A DNA stretch of 64,000 nucleotides, from the NCBI RefSeq assembly GCF_003024525.3, contig NZ_CP035934.2, positions 2,294,001 to 2,358,000 of the forward strand. Reading direction: 5' to 3'. Below, in pieces: positions 57,108-64,000 of the stretch (the stretch's first letter is position 1; each line of letters starts with the position of its first letter). This DNA is from Acinetobacter cumulans. Its GTDB lineage: Bacteria; Pseudomonadota; Gammaproteobacteria; Pseudomonadales; Moraxellaceae. The notes beneath the pieces were generated by a model. That model did not search any database. It was not told where the DNA came from and saw only the letters and a program-made list of their open reading frames with translations. The position numbers and the translations under genes were made by a program.

Positions 57108-58469
57108 CTAGTGATGCGCTGCTGCTGGCGCTGAATCATCTTTAGATTCTGCAGACACAGCAGGTACATCTTTTTCTTCACCGCGGTTCAGCATAAAGTT
57201 CAAGAAAATGGCAGCCAATGTCGCTGTACCAATACCGCCTAAATCAAAACTGCCAATATGCAAGCTGAAGTTACCTGCTCCCATAATCAAACTGACTGCA
57301 GCAATAATCAAAGTGCTGTTTTTACTAAAATCAACTTTATGATCAATCCAAATTTTTGCACCAGCAATGGTGATTAAGCCGAAGACCACAATGGATGCCC
57401 CGCCCAGTAAAGCTACTGGAATTGTGCTGATCACGGCGCCAAACTTTGGTGACAATCCAAGCAATACAGCAAATACACCAGCGACGACAAACACTGTAGT
57501 TGAATACACTTTGGTAACGGCCATTACACCAATGTTTTCAGCATAGGTCGTCATGCCTGTACCGCCGACAGAAGCCGACATAGTGGTACATACACCATCC
57601 GCTAAAAATGCACGGCCCATGTATGGGTCAAGGTTCTTGCCAGTCATGGCAGAAACTGCTTTGAAATGGCCTAAATTTTCTGCCACTAAAATCAAAGCAA
57701 CAGGTGCAATCAGCAGCATGGCATTGGCTTCAAATACTGGCGCATGGAATGTTGGTAAACCGAACCACGCCGCATTTGAAATCGCTGCAAAATCAATAGG
57801 CTTGCCAAAACCCATCACATTGGTCAGCAAGAAATACACCGTATAAGCAGCCACAAGGCCTAACAAGAGCAATAAACGGCGCACCATACCGCGGGTAAAT
57901 ACCGCGACCGCGCTGATACATAAAATGGTGACCACCGCCATCCACATATCAAAATTATTTGCAGACACGCTTTTAATCGTTACGGGTGCCAAATTCAAAC
58001 CGATGATCATCACAATCGCGCCCGTGACAATCGGCGGCATCAGCTTTTCAATCCATGCTGTCCCTGTTTTCATCACCACAAGGCCAATAGCTGCATAAAT
58101 TAAACCGCAGGCAATCGTGCCCCCCAAAGCCAATGCAATATTCGGGTTTGAACCTACCCCGCTATAACCAGTTGCTGCAGCCACGGCACCAATAAAAGCA
58201 AAGCTTGATCCCAAATAGCTTGGCATGCGTCCGCCAGTCATAAGGAAAAATAAAATTGTGCCGATGCCCGTAATAAAAATCGTGAGGTTTGGATCAAAAC
58301 CCATCAGCAAGGGAGCCAGCACAGTCGCGCCAAACATGGCGAACGCATGCTGCAGGCCCAAGACCATGCTCTTTGAAGGGGGTAAGTATTCGTCAGTTTG
58401 TACTGGCGTTGTATCTAGATTGCCTGTGTAAGGCTTAAATTTCGGAAACCACGGTTCTTTTGTATTCAT
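57108..58469 (-). CDS. rutG: Nucleobase:cation symporter RutG
   Basis: Uracil permease of the rut pathway, of the NAT/NCS2 family. The 453-residue inner-membrane protein has about fourteen hydrophobic segments. The family signature is present as NLGHFKAVSAMTGKNLDPYMGRAF plus GVGTTMSAS-like GVCTTMSASVGGTGMTTYAE. N-terminal QTDEYLPPSKSMVLGLQHAFAMFG matches RutG/PyrP. A very strong AGGAGGGGAGC site precedes the ATG. It lies 31 bp after rutF. Confidence 0.94.
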   Translation of the reverse strand: MNTKEPWFPKFKPYTGNLDTTPVQTDEYLPPSKSMVLGLQHAFAMFGATVLAPLLMGFDPNLTIFITGIGTILFFLMTGGRMPSYLGSSFAFIGAVAAATGYSGVGSNPNIALALGGTIACGLIYAAIGLVVMKTGTAWIEKLMPPIVTGAIVMIIGLNLAPVTIKSVSANNFDMWMAVVTILCISAVAVFTRGMVRRLLLLLGLVAAYTVYFLLTNVMGFGKPIDFAAISNAAWFGLPTFHAPVFEANAMLLIAPVALILVAENLGHFKAVSAMTGKNLDPYMGRAFLADGVCTTMSASVGGTGMTTYAENIGVMAVTKVYSTTVFVVAGVFAVLLGLSPKFGAVISTIPVALLGGASIVVFGLITIAGAKIWIDHKVDFSKNSTLIIAAVSLIMGAGNFSLHIGSFDLGGIGTATLAAIFLNFMLNRGEEKDVPAVSAESKDDSAPAAAHH

Positions 58470-58500
58470 TCGGCTCCCCTCCTTCAGATGGGACGGATAT

Positions 58501-59091
58501 TTATGAGTTCATAGGTTGAGGTTCACAATAGCTACGGTTGAAATACATCAAGGCATTCGCGCCTTCTTGACACTGCATGGCTTTTACTTCGCAAATCAGT
58601 ACATCATGGCTCCCCACAGACATGCTCTGTACCACCTCGCAATCAAAAGACACCAAAGCGTCTTCTAAAACAGGCGCTTGCGTTGTTAATGTGCGCCAAA
58701 CACCATGCGAGAAACGTTCCAGCATTGGGGTTTTACCGCCAAAAATATTTGAAAGATGACTTTGCTGCGCATTCAGTGTATTTACACATAGCACCTTATT
58801 GGCTTTAAAGGTTTCAAAGACGGACGCCGAGCGGTTTAAACACACTAGCAATGTCGGAGGCGTATCCGTCACACTGCACACCGCAGATGCTGTAAAGCCT
58901 GCTTGGCCAGCGTCGCCTTGAGTGGTAATCACATTGACTGCCGCACCTAAATTCGACATGCCCTGTCTAAATCTTGCCTGATCCACTTGTTCAATCACCA
59001 TAGCTGTATTGACCGCATCTTCTGCTAAGGCAGGTACATGCTGTTTTGAAAATGCGCTCATCATTTCTGTTGCATTGATCTTGCTATTCAT
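58501..59091 (-). CDS. rutF: Flavin reductase RutF
   Basis: NADH:FMN oxidoreductase that supplies reduced flavin to the RutA monooxygenase. The 196-residue product has the flavin-reductase-like fold: [40 protein letters not shown] and [18 protein letters not shown]. The ATG at 59091 is chosen because GGAGAAGG lies just upstream and inside the GTG start at 59103. It is 69 bp after rutC in the operon. Confidence 0.93.
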   Translation of the reverse strand: MNSKINATEMMSAFSKQHVPALAEDAVNTAMVIEQVDQARFRQGMSNLGAAVNVITTQGDAGQAGFTASAVCSVTDTPPTLLVCLNRSASVFETFKANKVLCVNTLNAQQSHLSNIFGGKTPMLERFSHGVWRTLTTQAPVLEDALVSFDCEVVQSMSVGSHDVLICEVKAMQCQEGANALMYFNRSYCEPQPMNS

Positions 59092-59160
59092 CGCCTTCTC
59101 CACAGGCTCGGATGCTAAGCAGTTCTGGCTTAGGCACCTCAGCCTTCATTCAATTCATTT

Positions 59161-59541
59161 TTATACATGCGCAATCGATGCTATTTCGACCAAAGCTTCT
59201 GGCTTTACCAACCCAGTCTGTACGCAGTAGCGCGCCGGCTTATCCCCTGGGAAATATTCAGCATAGACCGTATTGAAAGCGGCATAATCCGCCCAGTCTT
59301 TAAGGAAAATATGGTTAAAGGTCACGTCATCCATTGTGCCGCCTGCGGTTTCCAGCACTTTTTTAATGGTTTCTAAAATATGCCGCGCTTGGCCTGCACA
59401 ATCTCCGACATGCACCACATTATTATGTTCATCAAATGCTAAAGTGCCTGATACATAAACAATATTGTCTGCTTTAGTTGCAGGTACAAATGGCGCAAGC
59501 GGTTTAGCTGTTCCTGCTGGCACAATAATTTCTTTAGGCAT
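59161..59541 (-). CDS. rutC: RutC, RidA/YjgF-family
   Basis: A 126-residue trimeric RidA-fold protein; in the Rut pathway it was proposed to reduce or, more likely, to deaminate the 3-aminoacrylate intermediate. The family features [31 protein letters not shown] and [19 protein letters not shown], including the conserved Arg (KPARYCV), are present. GGAGAACG precedes the ATG. It lies 24 bp after rutB. Confidence 0.94.
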   Translation of the reverse strand: MPKEIIVPAGTAKPLAPFVPATKADNIVYVSGTLAFDEHNNVVHVGDCAGQARHILETIKKVLETAGGTMDDVTFNHIFLKDWADYAAFNTVYAEYFPGDKPARYCVQTGLVKPEALVEIASIAHV

Positions 59542-59565
59542 GTTTCGTTCTCCAATTCCTATTAT

Positions 59566-60321
59566 TTATGCTGTTTTGTCTAGTTGTGCTTTAGGCTGAA
59601 ATGTTTCAACAAAGTTCGCTGTGTCCGATACCCAGCCAAAGAATGTTTTAATGTTGAACAGACTTGCTTCATGGGCTTCTTTCGGCCCTGCTTGATAACA
59701 AGCATCGTTTAAAGCCACGCCAAAATACTCAAGGAAGAAACCGTCACGCAGTGTCGACTCCACACAGACATTGGTCGCTATGCCGACGAACACAAGGTTA
59801 CGAATCCCTCGGCAACGCAGCATGCTGTCCAATGCTGTATTGAAAAATCCGCTGTAGCGTGGCTTTTCAATCACAAGGTCTTGAGGCAATGGCTGTAGCT
59901 CATCAATCAGTTCAAAATCCCAATGACCTTTGGCCAGTAAAGTACCTTGCAATTCAGGTTTTTTACGCATGGTTTTTAAGGCATTGGATTTGTGAAAATT
60001 AGGCGAATCGGCCCCACCTGCTTCACGGTATTGCTCATCCCAGCCATTTTTAAAATAAATCACTTGAATGCCGGCAACATGCGCTGCATCAACTGCTTTT
60101 TGAATGTTTTCAACCACAGGTTTTGTTTTAGAGACATCAAAGCCTGCTAAGTCCAAATAGCCACCCTGTGATGTATAGGCATTTTGCATATCAATCACAA
60201 TCAGCGCCGTTTGCTCAGGTGCAAGCATGATGGACTCTGGCTCAGCCATAAGGCATTTTCCTGTGCCTGCTTTTGCAGTGAAATTGCTGCAGACTGTCTC
60301 TTTAGATTTAAGCTCAATCAT
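59566..60321 (-). CDS. rutB: Ureidoacrylate amidohydrolase RutB
   Basis: Isochorismatase-fold cysteine hydrolase splitting ureidoacrylate to aminoacrylate, ammonia and CO2. The 251-residue product has the catalytic Asp ([15 protein letters not shown]), the Lys in [12 protein letters not shown] and the nucleophilic Cys in [11 protein letters not shown]. Its ATG overlaps the rutA stop by 4 bp (ATGA), indicating coupled translation. The length and N-terminal extension match RutB. Confidence 0.95.
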   Translation of the reverse strand: MIELKSKETVCSNFTAKAGTGKCLMAEPESIMLAPEQTALIVIDMQNAYTSQGGYLDLAGFDVSKTKPVVENIQKAVDAAHVAGIQVIYFKNGWDEQYREAGGADSPNFHKSNALKTMRKKPELQGTLLAKGHWDFELIDELQPLPQDLVIEKPRYSGFFNTALDSMLRCRGIRNLVFVGIATNVCVESTLRDGFFLEYFGVALNDACYQAGPKEAHEASLFNIKTFFGWVSDTANFVETFQPKAQLDKTA

Positions 60322-61433
60322 GCTGATTTCTCCAAAACAGCAAGTGGTGCTGGATCTGCATCAACCACAATGTCTTGGCGGCATTTCATTAAGGGCTGTA
60401 CTTTTTGACCAAAATCTTCAACACCTTGAATAAAATCATCAAAGGTCAGCAAAATGCCTTCTGTACCCTTAATTTCACCAATCTCATCCAGCATTTTTGC
60501 AATATTTTCAAATGAACCCACGAGCGTGCCCATATTGATATTCACTGGTGAAACACTGGATGCCATTTGACGGATATTGGTATCTGCACCAGACGTCGTA
60601 TCTTTACCGCCTTGATTCATCAGCCAATTAATGGCTTCCATATCTGCGCCGTCGTTATAGCTTTGCCATTTTGCAAAAGCTTCTTCATCTGTTTCAGCTG
60701 CAATCACCATAAACAACACATAGGTCTGTACATCACGGCCTGTTGCATCTGTATGGGTTTTTAAACGGTCATTAATGTCTGCGTATGCTGTAGGTGTATT
60801 TAAACCCTTGCCGAATACAAAATTGTAATCTGCGTATTGTGCTGAAAATGCTAAGCCCGCATCAGACTGACCCGCACAGATAATTTTCATATCTGCTTGC
60901 GGTGTTGGGCTTACACGGCAATCTTCCATTTGGAAATGCTCACCCTTAAAGTCCGATTTGCCTGTCGCCCAAAGTTCACGCAGGACTTGTACATATTCAG
61001 ACAAATATTCATAACGTTTGCCAAAGTATTCATCGCCCGGCCACATACCCATTTGCGTATATTCAGGCGCTTGCCAGCCTGTCACTACGTTTAAGCCAAA
61101 ACGACCATTGGAAATAGAATCAATGGTCGATGCCATACGTGCCACAATTGCAGGCGGCATAACCAATGTGGCAGCAGTCGCATAAATTTTAATTTTGCTG
61201 GTTACTGCAGCCAAACCCGCCATTAAAGTAAATGTTTCTAAGTTATGATCCCAAAATTCTGTTTTACCGCCAAAACCGCGCAGCTTAATCATGGATAATG
61301 CGAAGTCAAAACCATAATGTTCTGCACGCTGCACGATTTGTTTATTCATCTCAAAACTAGGTTTGTACTGTGGCGCATTTTCAGAAAGTAGCCAGCCATT
61401 ATTGCCAATTGGACAGAAGACACCGATTTTCAT
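60318..61433 (-). CDS. rutA: Pyrimidine monooxygenase RutA
   Basis: Flavin-dependent monooxygenase (luciferase-like fold) that opens the uracil ring to give ureidoacrylate peracid. The 371-residue product has [60 protein letters not shown] and [19 protein letters not shown]. The ATG at 61433 is chosen because AGAGG lies 8 nt upstream; the frame also has a GTG at 61439. It is the first gene of rutABCFG and the HIBADH-like gene, with an AT-rich promoter region upstream. Confidence 0.97.
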   Translation of the reverse strand: MKIGVFCPIGNNGWLLSENAPQYKPSFEMNKQIVQRAEHYGFDFALSMIKLRGFGGKTEFWDHNLETFTLMAGLAAVTSKIKIYATAATLVMPPAIVARMASTIDSISNGRFGLNVVTGWQAPEYTQMGMWPGDEYFGKRYEYLSEYVQVLRELWATGKSDFKGEHFQMEDCRVSPTPQADMKIICAGQSDAGLAFSAQYADYNFVFGKGLNTPTAYADINDRLKTHTDATGRDVQTYVLFMVIAAETDEEAFAKWQSYNDGADMEAINWLMNQGGKDTTSGADTNIRQMASSVSPVNINMGTLVGSFENIAKMLDEIGEIKGTEGILLTFDDFIQGVEDFGQKVQPLMKCRQDIVVDADPAPLAVLEKSA

Positions 61434-61571
61434 AGACACCGCCTCTTTTTACATTTTGATAAAAAATAGCTGTTTTTCGTCAGCCTAAAACTTAAATAGA
61501 TTCTTAATGGATATTTAGCAAATGCTGTGCCAAATTTATTATTATATTTAATATCAAGTACTTATTATTTT

Positions 61572-61604
61572 TTTATTTTACTTTTTAGTAAAAAATAAAA
61601 TAAA
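61572..61604. promoter_or_regulatory. AT-rich inverted repeat upstream of rutA
   Basis: TTTATTTTA and TAAAATAAA, 9-bp arms, 15-bp spacer, about 140 bp upstream of rutA. May be a regulator site; could also be chance in AT-rich DNA. Confidence 0.3.
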
Positions 61605-61723
61605 CCATGTGATCTATTTTAGGTAGTGCTGTTTTAAAACGGTGCGTGTTTCGAACTAAGAAATTACCAGCTTAAAAATATTATTGGATATTTTTCACTC
61701 AATATATATTTTTACTAACCATT

Positions 61724-61747
61724 AAAAAACCCGAATAATTATTCGAG
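61724..61747 (-). terminator. Rho-independent terminator after rutD
   Basis: Minus strand CTCGAAT-AATT-ATTCGGG followed by six T (one G-T pair). Confidence 0.8.
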
Positions 61748-61783
61748 TTTTTTTGGTGTTAACTCAGTTTTTTAATTGCTAGG

Positions 61784-62578
61784 CTACAGTAAAAAATCCA
61801 GCACAGCCTGATTAATAATTTCTGTCTGAGTATGTGTAGATGCATGCGCCCCTTCTGCAAAAATACTCAGTTCACCATGCCCAATGTGCTGTTTTAAATC
61901 CGTTGATTTTTGTACAGGTACTAAAAAATCATCTTGATTGGCCACATAATGCATGCGGGTCTGTTCCAAGGCATCAACATGCGCCTGTGTGACTTTAAAC
62001 TGCTGTAGCGCGTTTAAACGTGCGAGAACGTTCTCCTTGAGCGGGAAATTAGCCAGCTGTGCATTTTCGGCCTGTGACAGTTGTTCGATATGCTCCGAAA
62101 TCCACTGCGGTGGGTACAGAAACAGCGCCTGAGCCCGTACATAGGCTTCTGCACCGCTATTTAACAATAGACTGATTCGAGCTTGGAAGCATTTTTGCGT
62201 ATGCGGGTCTAATTCATTCCATGCATTAATCGGCGTTAAGCTTTTCATTATTAAGGGCAGATTTTGCTGTGCAATTAACCGCGCCAGCTCTATGCCGATA
62301 TGCCCGCCTAGCGCATGTCCGACCACATGAAAGGTCTGAATTTTTGCGTCGAATAGAATATTCAGCAGCTGCTGCGCCAGATGCTGCATGCTGTATGGTT
62401 GTGGCAAATGCGCTGCACCTGCATGACAGCCTTCTTGGTCATATAAAACCACATGAAAGTGCTGTTGAAATGCGTGCAGCTGTGGCTGCCAAAAAGCGCC
62501 ATGACCACCTAAGCCTGAAGAAAAAACCACATAATCTGCATTTGGATTATGTATACAAGGATGAATCTGATAATGCAT
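61784..62578 (-). CDS. rutD: RutD-like alpha/beta-hydrolase-fold protein
   Basis: A 264-residue protein with the alpha/beta-hydrolase fold, matching RutD, proposed to speed aminoacrylate/carbamate hydrolysis in the Rut pathway. SSGLGGHGAFWQPQL, VLYDQEGCHAG and LFLYPPQWISEHIEQL match the family. The nucleophile elbow reads GHALGG with Ala89 where a hydrolase has Ser, a feature I recall from E. coli RutD (GHALGA), so it is unlikely to be an ordinary esterase. It has its own terminator and is separated from rutA by 344 bp, rather than lying inside the operon. Confidence 0.85.
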   Translation of the reverse strand: MHYQIHPCIHNPNADYVVFSSGLGGHGAFWQPQLHAFQQHFHVVLYDQEGCHAGAAHLPQPYSMQHLAQQLLNILFDAKIQTFHVVGHALGGHIGIELARLIAQQNLPLIMKSLTPINAWNELDPHTQKCFQARISLLLNSGAEAYVRAQALFLYPPQWISEHIEQLSQAENAQLANFPLKENVLARLNALQQFKVTQAHVDALEQTRMHYVANQDDFLVPVQKSTDLKQHIGHGELSIFAEGAHASTHTQTEIINQAVLDFLL

Positions 62579-62667
62579 TGAACGGCCTGTGCTTTCATAA
62601 ATATTTTACCATTCAGCAAAATATGTGCCTATTCAATACTATTTCAATTTGCAACTTAGCGATCGTT

Positions 62668-62925
62668 TTAAATCCAGTACACATTTAAGCTATAAAAGAA
62701 CTCATTTACCTCAAAGCGTACTTGATACCCCATTTGAGTTAATTCCGCAGACAGCGCACGAATTTGGTCTAAAGGTAAGTGCTTTGGCAATACCGTAAAC
62801 ACCGCAGTATTGCCCTGCTTCGCATTACTTTCTATTTGCTGTGCTAATCGTATTTTGTACTGCTCAATATTTAAATTGGCATGTATAGAAAACTCTTTCG
62901 CTTCTTTTGCACTAATAAAACTCAT
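62668..62925 (-). CDS. Hypothetical small protein, 85 aa
   Basis: An 85-residue soluble protein, MSFISAKEAKEFSIHANLNI at the start, with a mixed alpha/beta pattern (HLPLDQIRALSAELTQMGYQ then VRFEVNEFFYSLNVYWI). It has no signal peptide or membrane helix. A GCAGAGA ribosome-binding site 6 nt upstream of the ATG supports a real gene. It lies 89 bp upstream of rutD on the same strand, but there is no evidence of a link to pyrimidine use. I do not recognise the family. Confidence 0.68.
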   Translation of the reverse strand: MSFISAKEAKEFSIHANLNIEQYKIRLAQQIESNAKQGNTAVFTVLPKHLPLDQIRALSAELTQMGYQVRFEVNEFFYSLNVYWI

Positions 62926-63062
62926 TTTATTCTCTGCTGTTGTTATTTTGACTTAAACATAGCGTAGCTCGATTTTATTTTCATCGCTTATTTTGCAACC
63001 AAAACTTACATAAGCTGTTATTTTTATTACTGAGTTTATAGGGCTATTTTTAACCATTAAGC

Positions 63063-63088
63063 AAAAAAGCACCTTTTCAGGTGCTTTT
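63063..63088 (-). terminator. Rho-independent terminator after the protease gene
   Basis: AAAAGCACCT/AGGTGCTTTT with TTTC loop; T run on the minus strand. Confidence 0.88.
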
Positions 63089-63101
63089 AGTGTGAATCAC
63101 T

Positions 63102-64000
63102 TTAACGCGGTAATGGAATATACTGCGCATCAGAATTCTGGTTTTGTACTTGGCGCTCTGTCACCACAACATTTAAAGTCATTGGCTTGCCATCGCGCTC
63201 AATTGACACTTGTATTGTGCTGTTCGGTGCTTGCATCGCGACATAATTAATTAAGTAAGAAGCTGAGCCAATCTGCTCATCATTGACTTTCAATATTTTA
63301 TCGCCTTTTTGGAAGCCAGCCTTATCCGCTGGACCATTTTTCTGTACATTCGCTACAACCACACCAGGTGCCTTGGTCTCAAAAACATTATCCTGAGAAA
63401 CCGCTTGTAAGCTAATGCCCATATAGCCACGTACCACGCGACCATCTTTTAAAATCGCATTCATAATTTGTTGGCAAATTTTTGCTGGAATCGCAAAACC
63501 AATTCCAAGTGATCCGCCCGATTGCGAGAAGATCGCCGTATTTACACCAATCAAATTACCTGCCACATCAATTAAAGCACCGCCTGAGTTGCCGGGATTA
63601 ATTGCAGCATCGGTTTGAATAAAATCTTCATAGGTATTAATCCCTAGATCAGAACGACCAGTGGCAGAAATAATCCCCTGTGTTACGGTTTGGCCCACAC
63701 CGAATGGATTACCAATAGCAAGTACAACATCGCCTACTTCATTACCACTTAATTTAAATGGCAATACAGGCAAATTATTTAATTCAATTTTAATCACAGC
63801 CAAATCTGTGTCTGGATCTGTACCAATGACTTTAGCAGATGCGCGTCGGCCGTCACGTAAAGCCACCACGATTTGATCCGCCTGAGCAATGACATGGTTA
63901 TTCGTCAAAATATAACCATCTGGGCGTACAATCACACCAGAACCTAAGCTATTTTCATTTGGGTCTTGGCTTTGGCCATCTGGCAATTGATTACCAAAAA
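63102..64000 (-). CDS. DegS/AlgW-type periplasmic serine protease (5' end outside window)
   Basis: An HtrA-family protease; 299 codons are visible and the frame runs off the window's end, so the N-terminus is missing. The trypsin-like triad is intact: His in LTNNHVIAQAD, Asp in DPDTDLAVIK, Ser in NPGNSGGALID. One PDZ domain follows (from about VVRGYMGISLQ to the end, including KAGFQKGDKILKVNDEQIG). A single PDZ suggests the DegS/AlgW type, which starts the sigma-E cascade by cutting the anti-sigma factor; DegQ/DegP have two. The signal anchor cannot be checked. Confidence 0.88.
   Translation of the reverse strand, partial: FGNQLPDGQSQDPNENSLGSGVIVRPDGYILTNNHVIAQADQIVVALRDGRRASAKVIGTDPDTDLAVIKIELNNLPVLPFKLSGNEVGDVVLAIGNPFGVGQTVTQGIISATGRSDLGINTYEDFIQTDAAINPGNSGGALIDVAGNLIGVNTAIFSQSGGSLGIGFAIPAKICQQIMNAILKDGRVVRGYMGISLQAVSQDNVFETKAPGVVVANVQKNGPADKAGFQKGDKILKVNDEQIGSASYLINYVAMQAPNSTIQVSIERDGKPMTLNVVVTERQVQNQNSDAQYIPLPR

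Larger units (their letters stand above)
61440..61783. other. Intergenic region, 344 bp, rutA promoter and rutD terminator
   Basis: Contains the upstream region of rutA with an AT-rich inverted repeat (TTTATTTTA 61572-61580 / TAAAATAAA 61596-61604) and the rutD terminator at 61724-61747. No RutR-type TTGACCA-N2-TGGTCAA site is seen. No gene. Confidence 0.6.

Noticed and set aside
61440..61783. RutR operator upstream of rutA
   Set aside because: No TTGACCA/TGGTCAA palindrome found; the AT-rich inverted repeat does not match.
62269..62688. 139-codon open frame on the plus strand
   Set aside because: Antisense shadow of rutD and its upstream region; no ribosome-binding site and no recognisable protein pattern.

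Overview
ORGANISM. The window is about 40% G+C, gene-dense and unmistakably gammaproteobacterial. I place it in Acinetobacter. The reasons are the dat-ddc pair for 1,3-diaminopropane synthesis, pst genes without phoU, long-form PstA/PstC, a long-form GAPDH, and many genus-type proteins of unknown function. The genus is an inference and the species is not determined. I saw no rRNA, tRNA, CRISPR array, prophage or insertion sequence. Most of the window reads as core chromosome with a few accessory loci. LAYOUT. 1-3058: end of a small secreted protein, D,D-carboxypeptidase (dacC), gamma-carbonic-anhydrase-like protein, Sel1-repeat protein. 3392-4992: DMT exporter divergent from an XRE-cupin regulator, with two matching palindromes between them. 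5156-8975: nudJ-mnmA-hflD-purB, the E. coli order. 9162-14471: accessory-looking block of membrane proteins. It holds a YjdF/DUF2238 protein, three tandem paralogous small membrane proteins, a SohB-like S49 peptidase, and two paralogous four-helix membrane proteins, one interrupted by an in-frame TAG. 14575-19408: pstSCAB with a triple Pho box. 19838-20890: Rieske oxygenase. 21267-24176: dat-ddc. 24658-28633: SIMPL protein, UPP phosphatase, obgE-proB. 28900-33747: MFS exporter, HxlR regulator divergent from a QorB-like reductase, a coupled pair of beta-repeat membrane-anchored proteins, GNAT. 34024-41639: GAPDH, a 585-residue protein of unknown function, RarD, lipocalin, uvrB. 41957-49961: macro-like protein, diguanylate cyclase, a 59-residue basic protein, an oversized OmpW-like porin, MFS transporter, TauD-type dioxygenase, alpha/beta hydrolase. 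50155-52803: sthA and lipA. 53122-56158: a frameshifted fadE and a carboxymuconolactone-decarboxylase-family protein. 56226-62578: pyrimidine degradation (rut) cluster. 62668-64000: small unknown protein and the C-terminal part of a DegS/AlgW-type protease running off the window. HOW THE GENES WORK TOGETHER. The clearest systems are high-affinity phosphate uptake under PhoB, 1,3-diaminopropane formation, electrophile or quinone sensing (HxlR/QorB), and the Rut pathway. RutE is absent from the rut cluster and a 3-hydroxyisobutyrate-dehydrogenase-family gene sits at the distal end. The least explained material is the tandem triplet at 10325-11683, the beta-repeat pair at 31736-33127, and the four-helix pair at 12891-14471. 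Two lesions stand out: the fadE frameshift in a C run at 53578-53581 and the amber codon at 13104-13106.
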